Below the pieces are notes generated by a model, which saw only the letters and a list, made by a program, of their open reading frames with translations, did not search any database and was not told the origin of the DNA. A DNA stretch of 64,000 nt from Streptomyces sp. NBC_00670. Its GTDB lineage: Bacteria > Actinomycetota > Actinomycetes > Streptomycetales > Streptomycetaceae. Location of the stretch: contig NZ_CP109017.1 of assembly GCF_036226765.1 (NCBI RefSeq), forward strand, positions 4,040,501 to 4,104,500, read 5' to 3'. Below, piece by piece: positions 52,546 to 62,069 of this stretch (within the stretch, counting starts at the first letter, position 1; every line of letters starts with the position of its first letter). Position numbers and translations under genes: made by a program.

Positions 52546-53679
52546 ATGACCCGCATCGGTGGTGCAGCATCCGGGATGGTCGACTGGAATCTCGCGGTGG
52601 CGACCGCGACCCGCTTCGTGCGGCCGGGCCCCGACGTCAGCCGTGACGAGGCCCGGGCCGTCGTCACGGAACTGCGCAGGCACGCCAAGGCCTCCGAGGA
52701 GCACGTCCGCGGCTTCACCCGGCTCGGCGAGGCCGGCGCGCACGACACCCCCGTCCTGGTCGTCGACCGCCCCGGCTGGGTCCGGGCCAACGTCGCCGGC
52801 TTCCGCGAACTGCTCAAGCCGCTGCTGGACAGAATGCAGGAACGTCGCAGCGGCACCCCCGGCGGCGCCGTCCTCGGCGCCGTCGGCGGCAAGGTCACCG
52901 GCGTGGAGGTCGGCATGCTGCTGTCCTTCATGTCCTCCCGGGTCCTCGGCCAGTACGAGACCTTCGCCCCGGCCTCCCGCGACCTGCCCGCGGGCGGGAA
53001 CGGCGGCGGCCGGCTGCTCCTGGTCGCGCCCAACATCGTCCACGTGGAACGTGAACTGGAGGTCGACCCGCACGACTTCCGGCTCTGGGTCTGCCTGCAC
53101 GAGGAGACCCACCGCACGCAGTTCACGGCCGTCCCCTGGCTGCGCGACCACCTCCAGGGCGAGATCCAGTCCTTCCTCGGCGAGACCGAGATGGACCCCA
53201 TGACGATCCTGGAGCGCATCCGGGAGGCGGCCCAGTCGCTGGCCGGCGGCCGCCCCGAGGGCGAACAGGACGAGGACGGCGGCCGCTCCCTGGTCGAGTT
53301 GGTGCAGACGCCCGCGCAGCGGGAGATCCTCGGACGGCTGACCGCGGTGATGTCCCTCCTCGAGGGGCACGCCGACTTCGTGATGGACGGCGTCGGCCCC
53401 TCGGTCGTGCCGTCCGTCGCCGAGATCCGCGAGAAGTTCCAGCAGCGCCGCGCCAAGGGCGCCTCCCGCCTCGACCTCGCCCTGCGCCGGCTGCTCGGCC
53501 TTGACGCCAAGCTGCGGCAGTACCGGGACGGCGAACGGTTCGTCCGGGGCGTCGTCGAGGAGGTCGGCATGGACGGCTTCAACCGGGTGTGGACCTCGCC
53601 GAACACCCTGCCCACCAAGGCGGAGATCGCCGCACCGGCGGACTGGATCGCCAGGGTGCACCGCACGCCGGAATCGTGA
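52546..53679 (+). CDS. Zinc-dependent metalloprotease, DUF2342 family
   Basis: 377 aa. Zinc-binding HEETH (LWVCLHEETHRTQFTAVPWL, about residues 183-202) with a downstream Glu-containing EGHADFVMDGVG as the likely third ligand region. The family (also called zincin_2) is actinobacterial and of unknown substrate. ATG 52546; upstream in-frame codons run through repeat B. It lies in the conserved order dacB-DUF2342-tilS-hpt-ftsH. Confidence 0.88.
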   Translation: MTRIGGAASGMVDWNLAVATATRFVRPGPDVSRDEARAVVTELRRHAKASEEHVRGFTRLGEAGAHDTPVLVVDRPGWVRANVAGFRELLKPLLDRMQERRSGTPGGAVLGAVGGKVTGVEVGMLLSFMSSRVLGQYETFAPASRDLPAGGNGGGRLLLVAPNIVHVERELEVDPHDFRLWVCLHEETHRTQFTAVPWLRDHLQGEIQSFLGETEMDPMTILERIREAAQSLAGGRPEGEQDEDGGRSLVELVQTPAQREILGRLTAVMSLLEGHADFVMDGVGPSVVPSVAEIREKFQQRRAKGASRLDLALRRLLGLDAKLRQYRDGERFVRGVVEEVGMDGFNRVWTSPNTLPTKAEIAAPADWIARVHRTPES

Positions 53680-53853
53680 GCCCGAGGGCGGCCGACGGCA
53701 GGGGAACGCCCCCTCAATCACCCGTCCGAGGGACCGTCGGCCCGGGAAAGGCGTGCAATGCTCGGGAAACGCCCCGGTTCTGTCACCATCTACACACTCT
53801 GCGTGACCGAACCCGGGGCCAACCCCCCGAAAACTTCATGAAGGGAACCGGAC

Positions 53854-55059
53854 ATGGGTCCCCACCCCGCGGTCGCGGCGATACGCCTGGCGGTCCGCCG
53901 CGTCCTCCACGACATCCTCACCGAACACACCGCCGACGCCCCTGACGGCGCCGGCGCCCCTCGCCGCGCCCACGTCCCGCTCGCCGGCGTCGGCCGCACC
54001 GCGCGGGCGACGACCGCCGCCCACCCCGCACGGTCCGCGCCCCCCGCGCACAGCGACCATCCCGCGCCCCCCGCCGAGGCCGCCCGCCCGCCCCGCGTGC
54101 CCGGCGTCTTCCCGGCCGTGCCCGCCCCGCTCGGCCCCGGCCGCCCCGCGCCGCTCGTGCTCGTGGCCTGCTCCGGCGGCGCCGACTCGATGGCGCTCGC
54201 CTCCGCCCTCGCCTTCGAGGCGCCCCGGCTCGGCGTCCGGGCCGGCGGCATCACCGTCGACCACGGTCTGCAGGCCGGCTCCGACCAGCGCGCCGAGGAG
54301 GTCGTCGAACGCCTGCGCGAGCTCGGTCTCGACCCCGTCGACGCGGTCGCCGTCTCCGTCGGCCGCGACGGAGGCCCCGAGGCCGCCGCCCGCGACGCCC
54401 GCTACGCCGCGCTCGACGCCGCCGCGGACCGTCACGGCGCCGCCGCCGTCCTGCTCGGCCACACCCGCGACGACCAGGCCGAGACGGTCCTGCTCGGCCT
54501 GGCCCGCGGCTCCGGCATCCGCTCCCTGTCCGGAATGGCGGCGGTCTCGGGGGCCGCCGGCCGTTACCGGCGCCCCTTCCTGCGGCTCGACCGGCAGACC
54601 GCCCGCAAGGCCTGCATGGTCCAGTCCCTGCCCGTCTGGGACGACCCGCACAACACCGACCCCGCCTACACCCGCTCCCGGCTGCGCCACGAGGGCCTGC
54701 CCGCCCTGGAGAAGGCGCTCGGCAAGGGTGTCGTCGAGGCCCTCGCCCGCACCGCCCAGCTCTCCCGCGACGACGCCGACGCCCTCGACGCCTGGGCCCG
54801 CGAGGCCGAGCGGGGCGTACGGGACGACGCCGGACGGCTGGAATGCGCCAAACTCGACGCGCTCCCCCCGGCCGTCCGCCGCCGCATCCTGCGCCGCGCC
54901 GCCCTCGCGGCCGGGGCCCCGGGCGGCTCCCTCTTCGCCCGCCACATCGAGGAGGTCGACCGCCTGGTCACCGCCTGGCGAGGTCAGGGAGCCATCAATC
55001 TCCCGGGCCGAGTCGTGGTCCGTCGGCAGGGTGGCAGACTGGTGATTCGGCAAGGCTGA
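53854..55059 (+). CDS. tilS: tRNA(Ile)-lysidine synthase
   Basis: 401 aa. PP-loop SGGADSMALA (ATP pyrophosphatase), GITVDHGLQ, GHTRDDQAETVLLGLARGSGIRSLSGM. It modifies C34 of tRNA-Ile(CAU) so that it reads AUA. Between the first helix and the PP-loop lies an extra Ala/Pro/Arg/His-rich stretch (about residues 25-103) that is longer than I recall in relatives. GAAGGGAACC ribosome site. Followed by hpt at 76 bp. Confidence 0.93.
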   Translation: MGPHPAVAAIRLAVRRVLHDILTEHTADAPDGAGAPRRAHVPLAGVGRTARATTAAHPARSAPPAHSDHPAPPAEAARPPRVPGVFPAVPAPLGPGRPAPLVLVACSGGADSMALASALAFEAPRLGVRAGGITVDHGLQAGSDQRAEEVVERLRELGLDPVDAVAVSVGRDGGPEAAARDARYAALDAAADRHGAAAVLLGHTRDDQAETVLLGLARGSGIRSLSGMAAVSGAAGRYRRPFLRLDRQTARKACMVQSLPVWDDPHNTDPAYTRSRLRHEGLPALEKALGKGVVEALARTAQLSRDDADALDAWAREAERGVRDDAGRLECAKLDALPPAVRRRILRRAALAAGAPGGSLFARHIEEVDRLVTAWRGQGAINLPGRVVVRRQGGRLVIRQG

Positions 55060-55135
55060 ATCCGGGCCCCTCCCACCGGACCCTCCGCAGGGGTCGCGCG
55101 GTGGCCCGGAATGGCCGGTGGGACGACCGAAAGTG

Positions 55136-55696
55136 ATGCGGGTGGACGCGAAAGACATGGGCACCGACCTCAAAGAGGTGCTCATCACCAAGGAAGAGAT
55201 CGACGCGAAGCTGGCCGAGCTGGCCGCGAAGATCGACGCGGAGTACGCGGACAAGGACCTGCTGATCGTCGGCGTCCTCAAGGGCGCGGTGATGGTCATG
55301 GCCGACCTCGCCCGCGCGCTGTCCACCCCCGTCACGATGGACTGGATGGCGGTCTCCTCCTACGGGGCCGGCACCCAGTCCTCCGGCGTGGTGCGGATCC
55401 TCAAGGACCTCGACACCGACATCAAGGGCCGGCACGTCCTGATCGTCGAGGACATCATCGACTCCGGGCTCACCCTGTCCTGGCTGATCTCCAACCTCGG
55501 CTCCCGCGAGCCCGCCTCCCTCAAGGTGTGCACGCTGCTGCGCAAGCCGGAGGCGGCCAAGGTCGCCATCGACGTGGAGTGGGTCGGCTTCGACATCGCC
55601 AACGAGTTCGTCGTGGGCTACGGCCTCGACTACGCCGAGAAGTACCGCAACCTCCCGTTCGTCGGTACGCTCGCGCCCCACGTCTACGGCGGCTGA
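55136..55696 (+). CDS. hpt: Hypoxanthine phosphoribosyltransferase
   Basis: 186 aa. PRPP-binding motif VLIVEDIIDSGLTLSWL, N-terminal GVLKGAVMVMADLARAL, and SSYGAGTQSSGVV flexible loop. It salvages hypoxanthine and guanine to IMP and GMP. ATG 55136 chosen to match the family N-terminus; GTG 55118 is also in frame and neither has a strong ribosome site. The tilS-hpt-ftsH order is widely conserved. Confidence 0.93.
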   Translation: MRVDAKDMGTDLKEVLITKEEIDAKLAELAAKIDAEYADKDLLIVGVLKGAVMVMADLARALSTPVTMDWMAVSSYGAGTQSSGVVRILKDLDTDIKGRHVLIVEDIIDSGLTLSWLISNLGSREPASLKVCTLLRKPEAAKVAIDVEWVGFDIANEFVVGYGLDYAEKYRNLPFVGTLAPHVYGG

Positions 55697-55896
55697 ACCC
55701 CCGGCGGCGGGGCCCCCGCGGCTTCCGCCGGGACGGCCGGGAACCCCTGCGGGTTCCGCGCCGTTGAAGCATGCGAGGACGGGATCGCGGGAACTCCCCT
55801 GCGGCGTCGGGTGACGATCCTGGGGTACCGTCCGAAGAACAGTCTTTTATCAAACTCACTATGGCAGGAGGGACGGGGCGGCACCGCTCCGTATGG

Positions 55897-57933
55897 ATGG
55901 ACGTGAAGCGATACTTCCGTGGGCCGGTCATGTGGATCGTGCTGGCCGTCCTTGCCGTGGTCGTGTTGATGCAGGTCGTCGGCTCCTCCGGCGGCTACAA
56001 GACGGTGGACACCGGCCAGGTCGTCCAGGCGATCAACCAGAACAAGGTCGAGTCGGCCAAGGTCACCACCGGCGACGAGCAGGTCATCAAGGTCCAGCTC
56101 AAGGACGGCGTCAAGGTCGAGGGCAGCTCGAAGATCCAGGCGAGCTACATCGGCGACCAGGGCGTCAATGTGGCCAACACCCTTCAGGACAAGTACCAGA
56201 ACAAGCAGATCCCGGACGGCTACACGGTCTCGCCGTCCAAGCAGAACCCGTTCCTCGGGATCCTGCTCTCGCTGCTGCCCTTCGTCCTGATCGTGGTCGT
56301 CTTCCTGTTCCTGATGAACCAGATGCAGGGCGGCGGCTCCCGGGTCATGAACTTCGGGAAGTCCAAGGCGAAGCTCATCACCAAGGACACCCCGAAGACG
56401 ACGTTCTCGGACGTCGCCGGTTCGGACGAGGCGGTCGAGGAGCTCCAGGAGATCAAGGAGTTCCTCCAGGAGCCGGCCAAGTTCCAGGCCGTCGGCGCCA
56501 AGATCCCCAAGGGCGTGCTGCTGTATGGCCCGCCCGGAACCGGCAAGACCCTGCTCGCGCGGGCCGTCGCCGGTGAGGCCGGGGTCCCCTTCTATTCGAT
56601 CTCCGGTTCCGACTTCGTCGAGATGTTCGTCGGTGTCGGTGCCTCCCGGGTCCGTGACCTGTTCGAGCAGGCCAAGGCGAACGCCCCGGCGATCGTCTTC
56701 GTCGACGAGATCGACGCGGTCGGCCGCCACCGCGGCGCCGGCCTCGGCGGCGGTCACGACGAGCGCGAGCAGACGCTGAACCAGCTCCTCGTCGAGATGG
56801 ACGGCTTCGACGTCAAGGGCGGCGTGATCCTCATCGCGGCCACCAACCGGCCCGACATCCTGGACCCGGCGCTGCTGCGCCCCGGCCGTTTCGACCGGCA
56901 GATCGCCGTCGACCGTCCGGACATGCAGGGCCGCCTCGAGATCCTCAAGGTCCACCAGAAGGGCAAGCCGGTCGCCCCGGACGTCGACCTGTCGGCCGTC
57001 GCCCGACGCACCCCCGGCTTCACCGGTGCCGATCTGTCCAACGTGCTGAACGAGGCCGCGCTCCTCACGGCCCGCAGCGACCGCAAGCTGATCGACAACC
57101 ACATGCTGGACGAGGCGATCGACCGCGTGGTCGCGGGCCCGCAGAAGCGGACCCGGATCATGTCGGACAAGGAGAAGAAGATCACCGCGTACCACGAGGG
57201 CGGTCACGCCCTGGTCGCGGCGGCCTCGCCGAACTCCGACCCGGTCCACAAGATCACGATCCTGTCCAGGGGCCGGGCCCTCGGCTACACGATGGTCCTG
57301 CCCGACGAGGACAAGTACTCGACCACGCGCAACGAGATGCTGGACCAGCTCGCCTACATGCTGGGCGGCCGCGCGGCCGAGGAGCTCGTCTTCCACGACC
57401 CGACCACGGGTGCGGCCAACGACATCGAGAAGGCCACGTCCACGGCGCGCGCCATGGTCACCCAGTACGGCATGACCGAGCGCCTCGGCGCCATCAAGTT
57501 CGGCGGCGACAACACCGAGCCGTTCCTCGGCCGTGAGATGGCCCACCAGCGCGACTACTCGGAAGAGGTCGCCGCGCTGGTGGACGAGGAAGTCAAGAAG
57601 CTGATCGAGAACGCGCACAACGAGGCCTGGGAGATCCTGGTCGAGAACCGCGACGTGCTCGACAACCTGGTCCTCGCCCTGCTGGAGAAGGAGACGCTGG
57701 GCAAGGAGGAGATCGCCGAGATCTTCGCCCCCATCCACAAGCGTCCCCCGCGGCCCGCGTGGACCGGCTCCTCGCGCCGCACGCCGTCCACCCGCCCGCC
57801 GGTGCTCTCCCCCAAGGAGCTCGCACTGACCAACGGGGCCAACGGCACTCCGGCGATCAGCACGGCCAAGTCCACGGCGGCCGAGTCCGCCCCGGCGGCC
57901 GAGCCCGCCCCGGAGGACCGCCGGGACAGCTGA
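55897..57933 (+). CDS. ftsH: ATP-dependent zinc metalloprotease FtsH
   Basis: 678 aa membrane AAA+ protease that degrades misfolded or regulatory membrane and soluble proteins. Two membrane helices (WIVLAVLAVVVLMQVV and ILLSLLPFVLIVVVFLFLM), Walker A GPPGTGKT, Walker B IVFVDEIDAVG, second region of homology ATNRPDILDPALLRPGRFDR, zinc site HEGGH and a Ser/Pro/Ala-rich tail. ATG 55897 is chosen from the conserved MDVKRYFRG start; no good ribosome site precedes it, and in-frame ATG 55861 or 55771 are alternatives. A lower G+C patch at 55840-55860 may be the promoter. Confidence 0.96.
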   Translation: MDVKRYFRGPVMWIVLAVLAVVVLMQVVGSSGGYKTVDTGQVVQAINQNKVESAKVTTGDEQVIKVQLKDGVKVEGSSKIQASYIGDQGVNVANTLQDKYQNKQIPDGYTVSPSKQNPFLGILLSLLPFVLIVVVFLFLMNQMQGGGSRVMNFGKSKAKLITKDTPKTTFSDVAGSDEAVEELQEIKEFLQEPAKFQAVGAKIPKGVLLYGPPGTGKTLLARAVAGEAGVPFYSISGSDFVEMFVGVGASRVRDLFEQAKANAPAIVFVDEIDAVGRHRGAGLGGGHDEREQTLNQLLVEMDGFDVKGGVILIAATNRPDILDPALLRPGRFDRQIAVDRPDMQGRLEILKVHQKGKPVAPDVDLSAVARRTPGFTGADLSNVLNEAALLTARSDRKLIDNHMLDEAIDRVVAGPQKRTRIMSDKEKKITAYHEGGHALVAAASPNSDPVHKITILSRGRALGYTMVLPDEDKYSTTRNEMLDQLAYMLGGRAAEELVFHDPTTGAANDIEKATSTARAMVTQYGMTERLGAIKFGGDNTEPFLGREMAHQRDYSEEVAALVDEEVKKLIENAHNEAWEILVENRDVLDNLVLALLEKETLGKEEIAEIFAPIHKRPPRPAWTGSSRRTPSTRPPVLSPKELALTNGANGTPAISTAKSTAAESAPAAEPAPEDRRDS

Positions 57934-58121
57934 GCCCACGGCTCCGGCCGGCCCCGCCGGCCGCCCGTCGGGCCCGGAACAAATGCCGCGTCACCCAGGT
58001 TCTAGCCTGGGAGGCGCGGCATTCGTCGTATGCCCGCACGTATGTCCGTACGTATGCGCGGCCCCTACGCACGACGCGTGACAGACCCGAACGCGTCACA
58101 GGCTCAGGAACGAGGCACCAC

Positions 58122-58727
58122 ATGACCGACCCGGTGACGCTGGACGGTGAGCACACGATCGGCGAGTTCGACGAGAAGCGCGCCGAGAACGCCGTGCGCG
58201 AGCTCCTCATCGCCCTGGGAGAGGACCCCGACCGCGAGGGCCTCAGGGACACCCCGGGCCGGGTGGCGCGGGCGTACCGGGAGATATTCGCGGGGCTGTG
58301 GCAGCGTCCCGAGGACGTGCTGACCACGACGTTCGACCTGGGCCACGACGAGATGGTCCTGGTGAAGGACATCGAGGTGTACTCGACCTGCGAGCACCAC
58401 CTGGTGCCGTTCCGCGGTGTGGCGCACGTCGGGTACATCCCGTCGGCCAACGGCAAGATCACCGGTCTGTCGAAGCTGGCCCGGCTCGTGGACGTCTACG
58501 CCCGCCGCCCCCAGGTACAGGAGCGGCTCACCACCCAGATCGCCGACTCGCTCATGGAGATCCTCGAACCGCGCGGCGTGATCGTCGTGGTCGAGTGCGA
58601 GCACATGTGCATGTCGATGCGGGGCATCCGCAAGCCCGGCGCCAAGACGATCACCTCGGCGGTGCGCGGCCAGCTCCGCGACGCCGCCACCCGCAACGAG
58701 GCGATGAGCCTGATCATGGCGCGCTGA
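58122..58727 (+). CDS. folE: GTP cyclohydrolase I
   Basis: 201 aa, first enzyme of folate synthesis (GTP to dihydroneopterin triphosphate). Zinc ligands in STCEHHLVPF and ECEHMCMSMRG; GREGLRDTPGRVARAY-like opening (DREGLRDTPGRVARAY). ATG 58122 has CAGGAACGAGG upstream. The 190-bp gap before it repeats TACGTA/CGTACG strings. Convergent with the folP-B-K run, so folate genes meet tail to tail here. Confidence 0.96.
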   Translation: MTDPVTLDGEHTIGEFDEKRAENAVRELLIALGEDPDREGLRDTPGRVARAYREIFAGLWQRPEDVLTTTFDLGHDEMVLVKDIEVYSTCEHHLVPFRGVAHVGYIPSANGKITGLSKLARLVDVYARRPQVQERLTTQIADSLMEILEPRGVIVVVECEHMCMSMRGIRKPGAKTITSAVRGQLRDAATRNEAMSLIMAR

Positions 58728-58752
58728 GCTTCGCAGCGACGGAGGACGGTGG

Positions 58753-59250
58753 TCAGGCGGCGGCCGCGGTGCCGTCGTTGTCGCTGTTGTCGTCGTCCCC
58801 GTCCTCCGGGAGCTTGCAGACGCGCTCCAGGAAGAGGGCGGCCGCTATGACCGCGATGCCGCCCACGACCGAGAAGCCGGCGTAGATCGCCTGGTCCCGG
58901 CGGGCGGGGAAGTCGAGGTACTCAAGGAGGAGGGCGCCCGTGCCGCCGTACATGCCGGCGACGAGCGCGGCGACCAGGGCGCTGGCCTGGCCGAAGACGA
59001 CCGCGCGGGCGGCCATCAGGGGGTCCACGCCCTTCGCCCCGGGCCGGCGCTCGCGCTGGGCCCGCAGCCGGGCGCGCAGCGACAGCGCGGTGGCCAGCAG
59101 GACCACGGCGATCAGCGCCAGTACGATCGGCGCGGCCAGCGGGACGCTCGGCAGGGTCCCCACCGCCATCCACAGGCGGGCGCCCGACCAGGACAGCACT
59201 CCGGCCACCACGAACACCGCCGCCAGCGTCCTGATGCGCAGCTCTTCCAC
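58753..59250 (-). CDS. DUF3180 membrane protein
   Basis: 165 aa with four membrane helices (near residues 6-30, 38-57, 83-105, 121-142) and an acidic Asp/Asn tail. GTG with AAGGGG upstream. Always seen beside folK in actinobacteria as far as I recall; function unknown. Last gene of the folP-to-folK run. Confidence 0.85.
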   Translation of the reverse strand: MEELRIRTLAAVFVVAGVLSWSGARLWMAVGTLPSVPLAAPIVLALIAVVLLATALSLRARLRAQRERRPGAKGVDPLMAARAVVFGQASALVAALVAGMYGGTGALLLEYLDFPARRDQAIYAGFSVVGGIAVIAAALFLERVCKLPEDGDDDNSDNDGTAAAA

Positions 59251-59303
59251 GGTGCCCCTTCGTCGGTGTCGAGCGGTCGTTCCGGCTCGGTAGACCTTAA
59301 CGA

Positions 59304-59912
59304 CTACTCGGGCAGCCGGAGTTCCAGGTCGGCGCGCGGCGTCACGCCTTCACGGGTGATCCCGTCGAGCAGTTCGGCCACCGGGCCGCGCCCGGGCAGC
59401 GCCGCCGCGGGATCCACGTCGTGCCAGGGCGCCAGGACGAAGGCCCGCTCGTGCGCGCGGGGGTGGGGGAGGGTGAGCACCGGGTCGTCGGAGACGACGT
59501 CGTCGTAGGACACGATGTCCACGTCGAGGGTGCGCGGCCCCCAGCGCTCGTCCCGGACCCGGTGGAAGGCCTCCTCCACCGCGTGCGCCCGCTCCAGGAG
59601 CGAGGACGGCGGCAGGGTCGTCCTCAGCACGGCCACCGCGTTGAAGTACGACGGCTGGCTGCCGGGCTCGACGCCCCACGGCTCCGTCTCGTAGACGGGG
59701 GAGACCGCCTTGACGCGGACGCCGGGCGTGTCCTCCAGGGCGTCGACGGCGCCCTGGAGCGTCTCCAGGCGGTTGCCGAGGTTGGAGCCCAGGGAGAGCA
59801 CCGCGCGCCGGGGGTTCTGGAGCGTGCTGTCGGCGGCGTCCACGCGCGCGGTCACCGCGGCGGGCACGGGCTGGACCACCGGGTCGCTGGGACCGGGGGT
59901 GAAGGCTGTCAT
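59304..59912 (-). CDS. folK: 2-amino-4-hydroxy-6-hydroxymethyldihydropteridine diphosphokinase
   Basis: 202 aa. HPPK motifs: LSLGSNLGNRLETLQGAV, SPVYETEPWG and the signature RWGPRTLDVDIVSYDD, with the Mg-binding Asp pair, then LPHPRAHERAFVLAPW. A Pro/Val-rich 35-residue leader precedes the fold. ATG overlaps the folB stop (ATGA). Confidence 0.95.
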   Translation of the reverse strand: MTAFTPGPSDPVVQPVPAAVTARVDAADSTLQNPRRAVLSLGSNLGNRLETLQGAVDALEDTPGVRVKAVSPVYETEPWGVEPGSQPSYFNAVAVLRTTLPPSSLLERAHAVEEAFHRVRDERWGPRTLDVDIVSYDDVVSDDPVLTLPHPRAHERAFVLAPWHDVDPAAALPGRGPVAELLDGITREGVTPRADLELRLPE

Positions 59913-60268
59913 ACGCGGCTCCGGGTGAGGGTGACGGTCACGTCGTCGAACGGCACGGTGATGGGGGCCTCGGGCTTGTGCACGCACACCTCGACCTCCT
60001 GGACCGGCTCGTGCCGCAGGCAGGCGTCGGCGATGCGCTGGGCGAGCGTCTCGATCAGGTCGACGGGGTCGCCCGCGACGAGGGCGGCGATCTCCTCGGC
60101 GACGATGCCGTAGTGCACCGTCTTCGTCAGGTCGTCGTCCGCCGCGGCGGGGCGGGTGTCCAGGCCGAGGACCACGTCCACCACGAAGGTCTGGCCCCGC
60201 TCGCGTTCCTCGGGGAACACGCCGTGGTGCCCGCGGGCCCTCAGGCCGCGCAACGCGACACGATCCAC
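59909..60268 (-). CDS. folB: Dihydroneopterin aldolase
   Basis: 119 aa, full length. GLRARGHHGVFPEERERGQTFVVDVVL and LIETLAQRIADACL are the family motifs, and the HKPEAPI stretch carries the catalytic Lys region. GTG start. Coupled to folK through ATGA; 287 bp separate it from the NTF2-like gene, so it may have its own promoter. Confidence 0.93.
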   Translation of the reverse strand: MDRVALRGLRARGHHGVFPEERERGQTFVVDVVLGLDTRPAAADDDLTKTVHYGIVAEEIAALVAGDPVDLIETLAQRIADACLRHEPVQEVEVCVHKPEAPITVPFDDVTVTLTRSRV

Positions 60269-60555
60269 GCGCCTCACTCCTGCGTCTCGTACGGGAACGG
60301 CCGGGCAGCGGCCGTCGGGGCCATATGCGGGCGGCATACCGGCCACGAACGAATCTACCCGCGCCCACTGACAGCACCCCCGCACGGGGGCACGGCCTGG
60401 ACGACGGCCGGAACGGGCCGCTCCGGCCGCCCCACCTGGGCGAAGGGCGCCACCGGGCGGGCCGCCGCACGGGGGCCGTGAATTCCCCCACGTCCAGCAT
60501 GCGGAGGGACGTTCCGGGGCGTTCCGGCCCGTACCGGCCGGGCGGAGGGGTTCGC

Positions 60556-61065
60556 TCAGGCCGTCGCGTCCGGCGTGCCGTCCGGCTCCCCGCCGTCGGA
60601 TTCGGCCAGCACCGGGGAGGCGTGGTGGGACCACAGCCGCCAGCCGTCCGGCGTGCGCCGGAAGACGTTGGTGGCGACCACCAGCTGGCCGACGAGCGGA
60701 CCCGGCTCGTCGCCGTCCTCCGCGGGTCCGCCGCTGAGGATGTTCTCGGTGCACGTGACCAGCGCGGTGTCGCCGGTCACCGACACGTGCACGTCGGTCA
60801 GGAAGAACTGGATGTACTCCGTGTTCGCCATGATCAGCGCGTACGACCGCAGCACCTCGCCGCGCCCGGTGAGCACCGGCCAGCCGGGATGGACGCAGGA
60901 GATCACCCCGGCCTCGGCGGGGTCGTGGTACTCCTCGTCGACGCCCACGTCGGACGGGGTCAGCCACATCGACGACAGTTCCTCGAAGTCGCCGCGCTCC
61001 ATCGCCTCGTAGAAGGCGGTGTTGGCCTGTTCGACCTGTTCGACGTCGAGGTGGGGAGCGGTCAT
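60556..61065 (-). CDS. NTF2/SnoaL-like protein
   Basis: 169 aa, alpha+beta cone fold suggested by the helical start (VEQANTAFYEAMERGDFEELSSMW), then NVFRRTPDGWRLWSHHASPV near the end. The start codon overlaps the folP stop (ATGA), so it is made with dihydropteroate synthase. Function unknown. Confidence 0.87.
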   Translation of the reverse strand: MTAPHLDVEQVEQANTAFYEAMERGDFEELSSMWLTPSDVGVDEEYHDPAEAGVISCVHPGWPVLTGRGEVLRSYALIMANTEYIQFFLTDVHVSVTGDTALVTCTENILSGGPAEDGDEPGPLVGQLVVATNVFRRTPDGWRLWSHHASPVLAESDGGEPDGTPDATA

Positions 61066-61922
61066 CGGGCTCCTTCCACGGCACGGGCGACACGCACGGC
61101 GTCGGCGGTCGCGCGCACCTCGTGCACCCGGACCGCCCAGGCGCCCGCCTGCGCGGCCAGCGCGGAGACGGCCGCCGTGGCGGCGTCCCGCTCCCGCGCG
61201 GGCGGCGGGGCGCCGTCCGGACCGGCCAGCACCCGGCCCAGGAACCGCTTGCGGGAGGCGGCGACCAGCAGCGGGTGGCCGAGGCCGAGCACCCGGTCCA
61301 GGCGGGCCAGCAGGGCGAGGTCGTGGTCGACGTCCTTGGAGAAGCCGAGCCCCGGGTCGACCACGACCCGGTCGGGCGCGACGCCGCCGGCCAGCACGGC
61401 CTCCACGCGCGCGTGGAGCTCGTCGACGACCTCGGTGACGACGTCCTCGTACACCCCCCTGACGTTGCCGCCCTCCAGGAAGCCGCGCCAGTGCATGACG
61501 ACGAAGGGGGCGCCCGAGGCGGCGACGACGGGGACCATCGCCGGGTCGGCCAGGCCGCCGCTGACGTCGTTGACCAGGACGGCACCGGCGGCGAGCGCCT
61601 GCTCGGCGACCCGCGCGCGCATGGTGTCGACGGAGACGACGACCCCCTCGGAGGCCAGGCCCCGCACGACGGGGACGACGCGGCGCAGCTCCTCCGCCTC
61701 GTCGACGCGGGTGGCGCCGGGCCGGGTGGACTCGCCGCCGACGTCGACGAGGTCGGCGCCCTCCGCGACGAGGTCCAGGCCGTGCTTGACGGCGACGGTG
61801 GTGTCGAACCAGCGGCCCCCGTCGGAGAAGGAGTCGGGCGTCACGTTGACGACGCCCATGACCGCACAGCGGTCCCATGTCGGCAGTCCACCCACGGGGC
61901 TCCGCCCGGTCTTGTCGCGCAT
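61062..61922 (-). CDS. folP: Dihydropteroate synthase
   Basis: 286 aa. Family motifs: MGVVNVTPDSFSDGG, LVDVGGESTRPGA, VLVNDVSGG and VVDPGLGFSKD, plus the C-terminal ASRKRFLGR sulfonamide/phosphate site. It joins pABA with the pterin pyrophosphate. ATG 61922 lacks an obvious ribosome site; the upstream side holds a 23-bp tandem repeat. Confidence 0.95.
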   Translation of the reverse strand: MRDKTGRSPVGGLPTWDRCAVMGVVNVTPDSFSDGGRWFDTTVAVKHGLDLVAEGADLVDVGGESTRPGATRVDEAEELRRVVPVVRGLASEGVVVSVDTMRARVAEQALAAGAVLVNDVSGGLADPAMVPVVAASGAPFVVMHWRGFLEGGNVRGVYEDVVTEVVDELHARVEAVLAGGVAPDRVVVDPGLGFSKDVDHDLALLARLDRVLGLGHPLLVAASRKRFLGRVLAGPDGAPPPARERDAATAAVSALAAQAGAWAVRVHEVRATADAVRVARAVEGAR

Positions 61923-61952
61923 GTGTTCAGCGTAGGCGGCGCACGCGCCTGA

Positions 61953-62020
61953 TGAGGGACACGGGGCAATGCCCCTGAGGGACACGGGGCAACGCCCCTG
62001 AGGGGTGCGGGGCATAACCT
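61953..62020. repeat. Tandem 23-bp repeat between folP and the esterase gene
   Basis: Unit starting TGAGGGACACGGGGCA at 61953 and 61976, with a diverged third copy at 61999 (TGAGGGGTGCGGGGCA). Confidence 0.85.
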
Positions 62021-62069
62021 GTTTCCTCCCGGTTCGCCGGACCTGCCGGTACAGGCGAAGGGACGCCCC

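Noticed and set aside
55684..57939. 751-codon minus-strand frame across ftsH
   Set aside because: ftsH is certain on the plus strand; the mirror frame has no family features.
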